Below, piece after piece: positions 16,598 through 25,384 of a stretch of DNA of 46,187 bases. The stretch is taken from the NCBI GenBank assembly GCA_011391595.1, contig JAABQG010000025.1, forward strand, positions 1 to 46,187, written 5' to 3'. Both the position numbers and the translations under genes were made by a program. How positions within the stretch are numbered: position 1 is the stretch's first letter; the number at the start of each line of letters is the position of its first letter. The notes beneath the pieces are model-generated. The model saw only the letters and a program-made list of their open reading frames with translations. It was not told where the DNA came from and ran no database searches. Source of the DNA: Hydrogenophaga sp. (GTDB lineage Bacteria; Pseudomonadota; Gammaproteobacteria; Burkholderiales; Burkholderiaceae_C).

Positions 16598-18832
16598 TCA
16601 GGCGCGCTTCTTCGCGGGTGCTTTCCTGGGAACCGCCTTGGTGGCTGCCTTTTTCGCCACGGGCGCTGCTTTGGAGGCTGCCTTGCGCGCGGGCGCCTTC
16701 GCTGCGACCGACTTCGCGGGTGACTTGGCGGGCTTGACGGCGGCTGGTCTTGCAGCGGGGGCTTTCCTGGTCGGCGCGGTTTTCGCAGCCGCCTTGGTGT
16801 CCTTCCAGGTCAGGCGCGCCTTGCGCGCCAGCGTGACCACCTTGGCGATGGCCTCGTCGCTGAACACGCCGTTTACGCCCGAGATGGCCGCCAGCTTCAT
16901 GCCGTGCTTGAGGCCCAGCTTGTAGATTTCCTTGACCTTCTCCCACTCGGTGTCGCGGCCCACTGTGAAGACCTCGAAGCGGCCTTCTAGCGCCAGCACG
17001 ATGGTCTCGGCCAGGCAGGCATAGATGACGTTGGGCGGCAGCCCAATGCTCTTGAGCCCCTTGACCTTGGTCGGCAGGTCGATCTCGCCGGACTCGATCA
17101 CCAGCACGTCGGGGCGTTTGGCCACGTCCGAGGCTGGCAGGTCCAGCGGGCGTGCCACGTCGGTGATGACGCAGCCCGGCTTGACCCGCATGATGTCGAG
17201 AATTTCCTTGCCCGCCCCCGACGTGGAGGTGACGATCATGTCCATGTCGGCCAGCAGGTCGTTGTAGTCGATGGTGGTGTAGACCTTCGCATCCGGCGTT
17301 TCCTTCAGGATGGAGGCCTTCAGCTCGTCGAGCTTGCTCAGGGTGCGGCCCGCCAGGTAGACCTCGTCGAACGACATCGCCAGCAGGCGTGCGCTGACCG
17401 AGCCGATGGAGCCCGAGGCGCCGATGACCATGGTCTTGGCAGCGACCTTTTTGTTGTGCTGGTTGATAGTGACCAGGCCCATGCGGCGCATGGCGTCGGC
17501 GGCGGCCCACAGCGCGCCGGACGCCGAGTAGCTGTTGCCCGTCGTGATGGGGATGCTGGCGCGTTTGGCCACGGTGACGCCGGCATCGCCCACGACCTTC
17601 GTGAAGGCGCCCAGGCCCATGATCTGCGCACCCATCTTCTCGGCGATCTTCGCAGCGTGCAGCAGCCGCCGGTAGGTGAACTCCGGGCTGCGGGACAGCA
17701 TCTCCTTCGGGGTGCCACCGACGGAAATCAGCCAGCCCTCGGCCTCGGCCCCGGTGGGCGAGACGATGTTTTCCATCTTGCAGTACACCATTGGCGGCAT
17801 GTACGCCGCCATGGTCTCGATCTTGTCCATGACGAACTTGGGCGTGGCCTTCGGAATGGGGAAGGCGTTCTTGATGTAGTTCTGGCTCAAGGGGTGAATC
17901 ACGAACGCAAAGCGGCGGATGTTGCGGAACTTGCCCGTGGGGTGCAGCAGACGCGGTTTGATGTCGAGTTCGTCAAGAATCTCGACAAAATCATCGTCCG
18001 AGACTTCTTCCTGCGGCTTTTCCAGCGCGGCGAGGATCATGGCTTCGATGGTGTTGACGCCCACGACCTTGTCGAACAGTTTGGGCGACACGTCGACGAC
18101 AAGGTTGACCTTGCACTTGGTGAAAAATGCCAGTCGCTCGTCGTCCACGGCCGAGGTAATCAGCGTCTTGCCTTCCAGGTTCTTCGCGTTGCCCACGGCC
18201 TTGAGTTCGGCGAAGGTGCCCACGATCACATGGGACTTTGCCACCACGCTGGCAATGCGGCTGCCCTTGAAGCCCGACAGGGCGGCTTCAAGCACTTCCC
18301 CGGGCTTGCCCGAGAGCATCCACTCGCTGCCCTTGGCAAAGAGCTCCAGTTGCTCCAGCGAGGTCAGCATGGTCGGCGCGCCGGTCTGGAAAAGCGCGTC
18401 AGCGAAGCTCAGGTTTTTGGTGTAATCCGACAGGGCCACCGCCATGTCGTAGTTGCGCATGCCCGACAGGAACAGCACCAGATTGTTGTTGAAATAGTGG
18501 CCCAGTTCTTTCTGCACGTAGCGCACGGCCCGCACCTGCAGCAGTCGGCGCAGGGTGGCACCCGTGGTGACCGGCACCCGCGTCACCACATGCAGCAGAC
18601 GCTGGGTTTCCTTGTTCACCACGGTGCGCAAGCCGACCTGGTAGTGATCGCCGATCTCTCCCAGGCCGATGGCATCGGCCGTGGCCTGCTGGCGGCGCAT
18701 CAGTTCCCAGGCCTTGCCCGTGTCGTCGTCGGCGCCCATGCGTTTGACGGAGAACTGCTGCCCCAGAAATTCAGTCTTGAACTCGAAATCCTGCTTGGAC
18801 GAGCCAAGCGTCACCGTGACTACTTTTTTCAT
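16598..18832 (-). CDS. Acyl-ACP-reductase-like fusion protein with histone-H1-like tail
   Basis: 744 residues; GAGG seven bases upstream supports the ATG at 18832. Three parts are visible. (1) Residues 1 to about 300: a domain I do not recognise, including GDHYQVGLRTVVNKETQRLL and GVNTIEAMILAAL. (2) About 305-680: strong resemblance, recalled from memory, to cyanobacterial fatty-aldehyde-forming acyl-ACP reductase. It shows GLGAFTKVVGD and PITTGNSYSASGALWAA, a Rossmann motif GASGSIG (471-477), and IYACLAETIVLALEG, where Cys606 aligns with the cyanobacterial catalytic Cys. (3) 680-744: 15 Lys and 5 Arg among Ala/Pro/Ser with no acidic residue, like histone H1 or AlgP tails. It lies 118 bases downstream of an iron alcohol dehydrogenase on the same strand. 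Predicted role: NADPH reduction of a fatty acyl thioester to aldehyde; inference. Confidence 0.8.
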   Translation of the reverse strand: MKKVVTVTLGSSKQDFEFKTEFLGQQFSVKRMGADDDTGKAWELMRRQQATADAIGLGEIGDHYQVGLRTVVNKETQRLLHVVTRVPVTTGATLRRLLQVRAVRYVQKELGHYFNNNLVLFLSGMRNYDMAVALSDYTKNLSFADALFQTGAPTMLTSLEQLELFAKGSEWMLSGKPGEVLEAALSGFKGSRIASVVAKSHVIVGTFAELKAVGNAKNLEGKTLITSAVDDERLAFFTKCKVNLVVDVSPKLFDKVVGVNTIEAMILAALEKPQEEVSDDDFVEILDELDIKPRLLHPTGKFRNIRRFAFVIHPLSQNYIKNAFPIPKATPKFVMDKIETMAAYMPPMVYCKMENIVSPTGAEAEGWLISVGGTPKEMLSRSPEFTYRRLLHAAKIAEKMGAQIMGLGAFTKVVGDAGVTVAKRASIPITTGNSYSASGALWAAADAMRRMGLVTINQHNKKVAAKTMVIGASGSIGSVSARLLAMSFDEVYLAGRTLSKLDELKASILKETPDAKVYTTIDYNDLLADMDMIVTSTSGAGKEILDIMRVKPGCVITDVARPLDLPASDVAKRPDVLVIESGEIDLPTKVKGLKSIGLPPNVIYACLAETIVLALEGRFEVFTVGRDTEWEKVKEIYKLGLKHGMKLAAISGVNGVFSDEAIAKVVTLARKARLTWKDTKAAAKTAPTRKAPAARPAAVKPAKSPAKSVAAKAPARKAASKAAPVAKKAATKAVPRKAPAKKRA

Positions 18833-18950
18833 TGCATTGCCTCTTCTTTTGATTCAAAAATGCCCTGGACCTGCGTTGGCAGGCTCATCAGCAACCACAC
18901 CGTCTCCAAACCTCACGAGGCCAGCGATGGCTGGCCCCATCCAAATCCAT

Positions 18951-20222
18951 TCAAGCCTTTTTCCGGCGCTTGGGCGTCGCTGCGGCCGTCGCCGGGGGCA
19001 GGGCCTGGCGAATGATGCCTTCGCACACCTCTTGCGTCATGTAGCGCGGTACCGGATAGCCGGTGTGCGCTTCATGGCAGGCCGCCTTGGCCAGTTCGGG
19101 AATATCGGACTCCTTCAGCGCGGCCAGATAGGTCGGAATGCCGAGGTCACGGTTGAGCTGGTCCACCGCATCCAGGAACTTCTGCGCAAGTTCGTCTTCG
19201 GACTCAGCCTCCGTGCCGACCCGGGCGCGCAGCGCCAATTGAGCCAGTCGCCCGGTGATCGCGGGGCTGGAGTATTTCAGCACGTAGGGCAGCATGATCG
19301 CGTTGGCCAGCCCGTGGGGCGTGTGATAGAGGCCGCCAAACTGGTGCGCGATGGCATGCACGTAGCCGACATTGGCGCGGGTGAATGCAAAGCCGGCGTA
19401 AGTGGAGGCCAGTGCCATCTTTTCCCGGGCCGCGAGATTCTTGCCATCGTTATACGCCACGCGCAGGTTCTCGAAGATCAGGCCAACCGCCGACAGGGCC
19501 ATGCCGTCGGAGTAATCGGTGGTCCAGTTTCCGACAAAGGCCTCAATGGCGTGAGTGAGTGCATCGATGCCGGTGGCCGCCGTGATATGGGGCGGCAGCC
19601 CGGTCATGAGCGTCGGGTCCAGCGCCGCCATCTTGGGCACCATGCGTGGATCGACGATCACCAGCTTCTTGTGCGTCTCAGGATCGGAAATGACGGCTGC
19701 GACCGTCACTTCGGAACCGGTGCCCGCTGTCGTCGGCACGGCATAGATCTTGACCGGTGAACGCAGTCCCTTGAAGTAGCCGGCCAGTTGACGCAGGGGC
19801 TTGGGGTTCGCCACGGCCACGGCAATCGCCTTGGAGGCATCCATGGACGAGCCGCCACCGAAGGCGACGATGGCGTCGCAATCGTGCTCCTTGTAGAAGT
19901 CGATGCCCTTTTCGATCAGCGGAATCGGCGCATCGGGCGTGATCTCATCGAACACCACGAATTGCGCGCCGCCGGCTTTCAGTGCGTCGGTCAAGTCATT
20001 GAGCAGGCCCAGCTTGGAGATGATGCTGTCGGTGACGATCAGGATCTTGTTGTGCCCGAAGCCGGCAATCGCCTGGCCCAGACGACCACTGGATCCGGGG
20101 CCCACCAGCAGGGTCGGCTGGGGAATGGGAATGAAGCGTGTCACCAGGCCGGCCCCCTTCATCAAGGCACCCAGCCCGTTGGCGCGAACCGAATCACTCA
20201 TCAAGTCGGAAATAAAGGACAA
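18951..20222 (-). CDS. Iron-containing (group III) alcohol dehydrogenase
   Basis: 423-residue cytoplasmic NAD(P)-dependent alcohol dehydrogenase. The TTG at 20222 is chosen because GGAG lies six bases upstream; the ATG at 20201 has no ribosome site. The nucleotide-binding loop GGGSSMDASKA, the TTAGTGSEVT segment, the metal-ligand motif DALTHAIEAF and the His-rich HAIAHQFGGLYHTPHG (iron ligands and active site) are all present. It is some 40 residues longer than FucO, with an N-terminal extension and a C-terminus ending in basic PKRRKKA. It is first in an operon with the acyl-ACP-reductase-like gene, so a fatty aldehyde/alcohol interconversion is plausible. Confidence 0.93.
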   Translation of the reverse strand: MSFISDLMSDSVRANGLGALMKGAGLVTRFIPIPQPTLLVGPGSSGRLGQAIAGFGHNKILIVTDSIISKLGLLNDLTDALKAGGAQFVVFDEITPDAPIPLIEKGIDFYKEHDCDAIVAFGGGSSMDASKAIAVAVANPKPLRQLAGYFKGLRSPVKIYAVPTTAGTGSEVTVAAVISDPETHKKLVIVDPRMVPKMAALDPTLMTGLPPHITAATGIDALTHAIEAFVGNWTTDYSDGMALSAVGLIFENLRVAYNDGKNLAAREKMALASTYAGFAFTRANVGYVHAIAHQFGGLYHTPHGLANAIMLPYVLKYSSPAITGRLAQLALRARVGTEAESEDELAQKFLDAVDQLNRDLGIPTYLAALKESDIPELAKAACHEAHTGYPVPRYMTQEVCEGIIRQALPPATAAATPKRRKKA

Positions 20223-20369
20223 AGAATTCTCCAGGGCAAATTGCGAAAACTTCCAGCATAGTACGTCTGTGGCCGAAAAGTCAGAGGGAGCACCTCAAAC
20301 ACGGGCAAACCCTGAGGAATCCCGAGAGGCCCCGGCGTCGCTTAAGAAGTCAGAATCAGGAACTGTTCG

Positions 20370-20435
20370 ATGGACACGAAGAAGTCCGTTGCCCCAGCGG
20401 CAACCAGCGCCAGTGGTGGCGGGCGTAAACCATGA
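20370..20435 (+). CDS. Possible 21-residue leader peptide
   Basis: A short frame with an AGGA ribosome site eight bases before its ATG. The product begins MDTKKS and ends GGGRKP and is rich in Ala, Ser and Lys. Its stop overlaps the next gene's start as ATGA (20432-20435), and the next gene has no good ribosome site of its own. That fits translational coupling. It is small enough to be chance. Confidence 0.35.
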   Translation: MDTKKSVAPAATSASGGGRKP

Positions 20436-20662
20436 AGATCTCCAGGCTGTACCAGCCGCGCAATCCCCGGTTCTGGTTGATGATCGTTCTCAACCTGCTG
20501 TCCACCGCGCTGGCCTGGATCGCGCGATCCTACGATCTGGTTCCGCTGGCGGCCCTGATGGTCGCCGGTTTTGCCGTGGCCAATGCCGTGCTGGGAATTC
20601 GTCTGGCACTGGCGCTCATGCGCGAGGAGCCGCCACGCGCGGGCGGGCCACCGCGCCCCTGA
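20432..20662 (+). CDS. Small two-helix membrane protein
   Basis: 76 residues with two hydrophobic helices (about 15-32 and 36-62), a basic N-terminus and a Pro/Arg-rich C-terminus. The first half (YQPRNPRFWLMIVLNLLSTALAWI) suggests a small inner-membrane protein. No family is known to me. Its own ribosome site is poor (GGCGGG far upstream). A possible 21-residue leader frame ends on its start codon. A terminator hairpin follows nine bases after the stop. Confidence 0.7.
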   Translation: MKISRLYQPRNPRFWLMIVLNLLSTALAWIARSYDLVPLAALMVAGFAVANAVLGIRLALALMREEPPRAGGPPRP

Positions 20663-20670
20663 AAACGGCA

Positions 20671-20692
20671 CAGGCCCCGTTGACGGGGCCTG
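20671..20692. terminator. Nine-base-pair hairpin, probably bidirectional terminator
   Basis: The perfect stem CAGGCCCCG/CGGGGCCTG has a TTGA loop and lies between the convergent small membrane protein gene and dcuB. On the minus strand it is followed by a short T run (TTTT after six bases); on the plus strand by CTTC only. Confidence 0.75.
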
Positions 20693-20721
20693 CTTCATCA
20701 GGGGAAAGGCTTCTCAGCGCA

Positions 20722-22071
20722 TCAGATCATCCCGCGCGACGAGACGAGCAGATAGCCCATCAGGCAGGAGGTGGACACGCCCAGCAACCCGGGCACGATG
20801 AAGCTGTGGTTGATCACGAGCTTGCCGATGCGCGTGGTGCCCGATCGGTCGAACTGGATGGCCGCCAGGTCGCTCGGATAGGTGGGCAGGATGTAGTAGC
20901 CATAAGAGGCTGCGGCAAAGGCCACGATGTAGGCCGGGGGCACGCCGATGGCCAGGCCGACCGGCACCATGGCGCTGATGGCTGCTGCCTGCGAGTTGAC
21001 CAGCTTGGACACCAGCAGCAGGGCGATGGCAAAAGTCCACGGCTGGGTCTTGACCAGATCCGTCAGCGTGGCCTTGAGTACGGGCAGGTGCGCCTCGAAC
21101 ACGGTGTCGGCCATCCAGGCGATACCGAACACGGCGACCACGGCGATCATGCCGGCGCGAAACACTTCGGTCTTGCCAATCGTCGACGGATCGGTCTTGG
21201 TGAACATGATGATCAGCGCGCCGGCCATCAGCATGAACATCTGGATGGTCAGCACCATGGACATGGGCTTGCCACCCATCACCGGGCGCAGCGACTGGAA
21301 GGCGCCGAGCAGGGCCACGACGGCAATCGCGCCGATGAAGATCCACATCGCCGTCCATTGGCTGGCTGTCAGCGACTTGCCCAGCAACGAGGCCGACGGG
21401 CCGGTTTCGCCATAGACGATCGCGCGCTTTTCCGGATCGGCAATCAGGGCCTGGAAGGCCTCGTCCTTGTCGAGGTCCTTGCCGCGGAACCAGCTGAAGA
21501 TGCCAATGGCCAGCACGCCGGTCAGGGTTGCGGGGATGGTGATGGACAGCACCCCGATGAAATCGATCACTTGCCCGTCCACCGGCGCCTTGGCCAGGAA
21601 AGCGACCAGCGACACCACGGCCACCGACACCGGACTGGCCAGGATGCCCATCTGGCTGGCGACGGAGGAAGCCGCCATCGGGCGTTCAGGCCGGATGTTG
21701 TTCTTGATAGCGATGTCGTAAATGATGGGCAGCATCGTGTAGACCACGTGCCCGGTGCCGCACAGCATGGTCAGCGTGCAGGTCACGAACGGCGCCAGGA
21801 TCGAGATGTACTTCGGGTTGCGGCGCAGCACCCTCTCGGCGCCCAGCAACAGCACTTCCAGGCCGCCGGAGGCCTGTAGCGTGGCCGAGGCCGCCACGAC
21901 GGCGATGATGGTCAGCATCACGTCGACGGGCGGTTTGCCGGGAGGCAGCTTGAAGACAAAGGCCAGGATGACCAGGCCGATGCCACCCAGCAGACCCAGT
22001 GCCACGCCGCCCTTGCGGGCGCCGTAGAACAGGCAGACCAGGATGATGGTGAGTTGGAGAAGGATATCCAT
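20722..22071 (-). CDS. dcuB: Anaerobic C4-dicarboxylate transporter DcuB
   Basis: 449-residue inner-membrane antiporter exchanging fumarate or other C4-dicarboxylates for succinate. The sequence is close to E. coli DcuB along its whole length: the opening LFYGARKGG then [53 protein letters not shown], and [20 protein letters not shown] near the end. AAGGAG lies seven bases before the ATG at 22071. An FNR-box-like site lies 132 bases upstream and a 17-base palindrome lies between, consistent with oxygen-regulated expression as known for dcuB in enterobacteria. It is monocistronic here. The gene points to fumarate respiration or fermentation-related succinate export. Confidence 0.95.
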   Translation of the reverse strand: MDILLQLTIILVCLFYGARKGGVALGLLGGIGLVILAFVFKLPPGKPPVDVMLTIIAVVAASATLQASGGLEVLLLGAERVLRRNPKYISILAPFVTCTLTMLCGTGHVVYTMLPIIYDIAIKNNIRPERPMAASSVASQMGILASPVSVAVVSLVAFLAKAPVDGQVIDFIGVLSITIPATLTGVLAIGIFSWFRGKDLDKDEAFQALIADPEKRAIVYGETGPSASLLGKSLTASQWTAMWIFIGAIAVVALLGAFQSLRPVMGGKPMSMVLTIQMFMLMAGALIIMFTKTDPSTIGKTEVFRAGMIAVVAVFGIAWMADTVFEAHLPVLKATLTDLVKTQPWTFAIALLLVSKLVNSQAAAISAMVPVGLAIGVPPAYIVAFAAASYGYYILPTYPSDLAAIQFDRSGTTRIGKLVINHSFIVPGLLGVSTSCLMGYLLVSSRGMI

Positions 22072-22181
22072 GGTTTAACTCCTTTGAATGAATTGCCTTG
22101 TGGGCTTTTCTGCGGACCCATCCGCACGGGTCGCACGGGTTGGGTTGATGGCCGTGATCTTAGACCCTGTCGTATTGCGGT

Positions 22182-22198
22182 GCAGCATTTCATGCTGC
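22182..22198. promoter_or_regulatory. 17-base palindrome upstream of dcuB
   Basis: GCAGCAT and ATGCTGC are separated by three bases. It lies four bases from the FNR-like site on the dcuB side, where the promoter should be. It may be an operator for a second regulator or a small hairpin. Confidence 0.45.
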
Positions 22199-22202
22199 GC
22201 GC

Positions 22203-22216
22203 TTGACATAGATCAT
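22203..22216 (-). promoter_or_regulatory. FNR-box-like site for dcuB
   Basis: The plus strand reads TTGACATAGATCAT, against the consensus TTGAT-N4-ATCAA: eight of ten positions match. It starts 132 bases upstream of the dcuB ATG. dcuB is FNR-activated in E. coli, and this window encodes a Crp/Fnr-type regulator. Confidence 0.55.
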
Positions 22217-22340
22217 GAAAATCAGCGGTCAGGACAGTCGCCCTTCGGACGCGCCAGCGGGTTCGCCCGCTACGAGCGAACTTTTTCGTTCACGATTCGA
22301 AGGGGTCGCCCGGGCAACCCAGGGCGGCTTGGCGAAGGAT

Positions 22341-23783
22341 TCAGCCGGGGTGCGATCCGGCCAGTGCCCGGGCGAGCCGGTTGTGGCGTTCCACCAGCGG
22401 TTCGAGTTCCAGCGTGGCCAGGCGCCCCTCACGCACCACCACGCGGCCATGGACCACCGTATAGGCAGCGTGCTGACTGGCGCACAGCAGCAGCGTGCCG
22501 ACCGGGTCGTGCACCGCACCGCCGGCAAAGGCCAGCGTGCGCAGGTCGAACAGCGCCAGGTCGGCGCACATCCCCGGCGCCAGGTGGCCGATGTCGGATC
22601 TGCCCAATACCTCCGCGCCGCCGCGCGTGGCCAGCGCCAATGCATCGCGCGCCGTCATCTCGGCCGGGCCCAGGTCGCAGCCAAAGAAAGTGCGGCGCAC
22701 GCCGTCAGCACCGGTGCGGACCTCGGGCGGGTGCAGGGCGCGGCCCACCCGGGCCAGCAGCAGGGCCTGGCGCGCCTCGTTGACCATATGGGCCGCGTCG
22801 TTGCTGGCGCTGCCGTCCACGCCCAGGCCCACTGGCACGCCCGCGTCGAGCAGGCGGCGCACGGGCGCGATGCCGCTGGCCAGGCGCATGTTGCTGCAGG
22901 GGCAGTGCGCCACGGCGGTGCGACTGGCGGCAAACAGGCTGATGCCGGCGTCGTCGAGCTTCACGCAGTGCGCGTGCCACACATCCGGCCCCAGCCAGCC
23001 CAGGTCCTGCGCGTATTCGGTGGGTGTGCAGTTGAACTTCTCGCGGCTGTAGGCGATGTCGTGGTCGTTCTCGGCCAGGTGGGTGTGCAGGCGCACGCCC
23101 TGGCCCGTGAAGCTGCGCGCCAGGCTGGCCGATTCGCGCATCAGGTCGCGGCTCACGGAAAACGGCGAGCACGGTGCCACGGCCACGTTGACCATCGCGC
23201 CGTGGCGGGCGTCATGCCAGGTTTCGATCAGCCGCTGCGTGTCCTTCAGGATGGCGTCTTCGTTCTCGACCACGCGGTCCGGCGGCAGGCCGCCGGCGCT
23301 CTGGCCCAGGCTCATGCTGCCGCGCGTGGCCACGAAGCGCATGCCAATCTGCTGCGCGGCTTCGATGCTGTCGTCCAGCCTCACGCCGTTGGGGTAAATG
23401 TAGAGGTGGTCGCTGCTGGTGGTGCAGCCCGACAGCAGCAATTCGGCCATCGCCACCTGGGTGCTGACCCGTACCATCTCCGGCGTCAGGCCGGCCCAGA
23501 TCGGGTAAAGGCCGCGCAGCCAGCCGAACAGCTCGGCGTCCTGCACGGCCGGAATCGCCCGTGTGAGCGACTGATACATATGGTGATGCGTGTTCACCAG
23601 CCCCGGCAGCACCAGATGAGCACGCGCGTCGATCACCTCGTCGGCGATCTGCGGCAGGTCGGCGGCGGGTCCGATCGCCTCGATGAGGTGGTCGCGGATG
23701 AAGATGGAGGCATCGGCGATTTCGCGCCGGGTGTCGTCGAACGTGGCCACGCAGTGGGCATTGCGGATCAACAGGGTCGGCAT
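22341..23783 (-). CDS. 8-oxoguanine-deaminase-type amidohydrolase
   Basis: 480-residue cytoplasmic metal-dependent hydrolase of the ATZ/TRZ group. The beta-strand opening LLIRNAHCVATFDD, the metal motif THHHMYQSLTRA, the HTHLAEN segment, HAHCVKL and the final metal Asp in GVDGSASND are all present. The close match, from memory, is to Pseudomonas aeruginosa PA0142-type 8-oxoguanine deaminases (to urate and ammonia), although isocytosine and other aminopyrimidines can be substrates in this group. The ATG at 23783 is preferred to an upstream in-frame ATG at 23819; neither has a strong ribosome site. Its context with XdhAB and an adenine-deaminase-like enzyme in the same window supports a purine role. 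Confidence 0.87.
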   Translation of the reverse strand: MPTLLIRNAHCVATFDDTRREIADASIFIRDHLIEAIGPAADLPQIADEVIDARAHLVLPGLVNTHHHMYQSLTRAIPAVQDAELFGWLRGLYPIWAGLTPEMVRVSTQVAMAELLLSGCTTSSDHLYIYPNGVRLDDSIEAAQQIGMRFVATRGSMSLGQSAGGLPPDRVVENEDAILKDTQRLIETWHDARHGAMVNVAVAPCSPFSVSRDLMRESASLARSFTGQGVRLHTHLAENDHDIAYSREKFNCTPTEYAQDLGWLGPDVWHAHCVKLDDAGISLFAASRTAVAHCPCSNMRLASGIAPVRRLLDAGVPVGLGVDGSASNDAAHMVNEARQALLLARVGRALHPPEVRTGADGVRRTFFGCDLGPAEMTARDALALATRGGAEVLGRSDIGHLAPGMCADLALFDLRTLAFAGGAVHDPVGTLLLCASQHAAYTVVHGRVVVREGRLATLELEPLVERHNRLARALAGSHPG

Positions 23784-23979
23784 CGGATGGGGTGTGAAAG
23801 TTATCAAAAAGAATAGCAACTTGTCGCCATTCGACGCTGGGATGGTAGCAAAAAGCCTCGAAATTCACTGTGAAAGCCCAGTTGTGGGGCGCCGCCGGGG
23901 TGCAGCGTGAAGTTCCAGGTTGAGACCTGAAGCCGTGCCAGCCGTCACAATGGCTGCCACCCGCCCCACGATTCGATCC

Positions 23980-25365
23980 ATGCCCCACTCATGTTCAAGC
24001 AGGCCGGTCAGCGAGCTGAAGCCGGTAGCCCATCCCCGTCAGTTCCTTGAAGCGCTGTTTCAGGCGGCCGTGCAGCGTGCACTGCCACTGCACACCACCG
24101 CGGAATTCCTGCCCAGCCCGCCCAGCCGGGAAAGCGGCGGCCGAACCCTGGTGCTTGGCGCGGGCAAGGCCGGCGGGGCGATGGCGCAGGCGGTGGAGGC
24201 GCTGTGGCCGGCTGATGCGCCGCTGTCGGGCCTGGTCGTCACGCGCTACGGGCACACGCCGCCCCGGCCGGCCGGTCTGGCGCAGCGCATCGAAGTGGTG
24301 GAGGCCGCCCACCCGGTGCCCGATGCCGCCGGGCTGGCTGCGGCGCAGCGCATCCTGGCGTTGACGCGAGGGTTGAGCAAGGACGATCTGGTGCTGTGCC
24401 TCATCTCGGGCGGGGGCTCGGCCTTGCTGACTTTGCCGGCCGACGGGCTGACGCTGAACGACAAGCAGCGCATCAACCAGGCCCTGCTGAAATCGGGCGC
24501 CAGCATTGTCGAAATGAACTGCGTGAGAAAACACCTTTCACGTATCAAGGGCGGGCGACTGGCGGCGGCGTGCGCCCCGGCGCGCGTGGTGACGCTGACC
24601 ATCAGCGATGTGCCCGGCGACGACCCTTCTGTCATCGCCAGCGGCCCGACCGTGGCGGACGCAAGCACCTGCGCCGATGCGCTGGCCATCCTGAGGCGCT
24701 ACGCCATCGACATTCCTCAGGGCGTTGAAGCGCAGTTGGCCAGCGGTGCGCTGGAGACCCCGAAACCGGGTGGCGCGGCCTTTGCGGGCCATGAAATCCA
24801 TCTGATCGCCACCCCGCAGGAATCGCTGGAGGCAGCAGCCGCTACGGCCCGCGCGGCCGGGTTGACAGCCTACATCCTGAGCGACGAGATCGAGGGCGAA
24901 TCCCGCGAGGTCGGCAAGGTGCACGCTGCCTTGGCCCGGGCCGCTGCGCGGGGGACCGGGGCCTTCCAGCGGCCCTGCGTCATTCTCAGCGGCGGTGAAA
25001 CCACCGTGACGATCCGCAAGCCGGCGCAGGGCACGCCGAGCGGCCGGGGCGAGGCCATCGAGTCCCGCCCCGGCCGGGGCGGGAGGGCCGGCGAGTTCTG
25101 TCTGGGTCTGGCGCAGGCCCTGCAGGGTCAGCCGCGTGTCTGGGCGCTGGCGGCCGATACCGATGGCATCGATGGCGTGGAAGACAACGCGGGCGCGGTC
25201 GTCACCCCTGACACGCTGGCACGGGCCGGGTCGGCGGGGCTCAAGATCGACAGCTTTCTGGACCGGAACGACGCCTATGGCTATTTCAGCGCGCTCGGCG
25301 ACCTGCTGGTCACGGGCCCGACGCACACCAATGTCAACGATTTCCGGGCTATTCTGGTTTTGTAG
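23980..25365 (+). CDS. Glycerate 2-kinase / MOFRL family (TtuD-type)
   Basis: About 461 residues. The enzyme phosphorylates D-glycerate to 2-phosphoglycerate; older annotations call it hydroxypyruvate reductase. Landmarks are VLGAGKAGGAMAQAVE near the start, LCLISGGGSALLTLPADGLTL, NCVRKHLSRIKGGRLAAACAPARV, TLTISDVPGDDPSVIASGPT and the MOFRL end GGRAGEFCLGLAQAL, ALAADTDGIDG and TNVNDFRAILV. A Gly/Arg-rich stretch before GGRAGEF is somewhat longer than usual. The start is uncertain (23920, 23950 or 23980), with no clear ribosome site. Glycerate could come from glyoxylate formed by purine ring breakdown, which is inference. Confidence 0.9.
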   Translation: MPHSCSSRPVSELKPVAHPRQFLEALFQAAVQRALPLHTTAEFLPSPPSRESGGRTLVLGAGKAGGAMAQAVEALWPADAPLSGLVVTRYGHTPPRPAGLAQRIEVVEAAHPVPDAAGLAAAQRILALTRGLSKDDLVLCLISGGGSALLTLPADGLTLNDKQRINQALLKSGASIVEMNCVRKHLSRIKGGRLAAACAPARVVTLTISDVPGDDPSVIASGPTVADASTCADALAILRRYAIDIPQGVEAQLASGALETPKPGGAAFAGHEIHLIATPQESLEAAAATARAAGLTAYILSDEIEGESREVGKVHAALARAAARGTGAFQRPCVILSGGETTVTIRKPAQGTPSGRGEAIESRPGRGGRAGEFCLGLAQALQGQPRVWALAADTDGIDGVEDNAGAVVTPDTLARAGSAGLKIDSFLDRNDAYGYFSALGDLLVTGPTHTNVNDFRAILVL

Positions 25366-25384
25366 GGCCTGAGATGTCCGCAGT

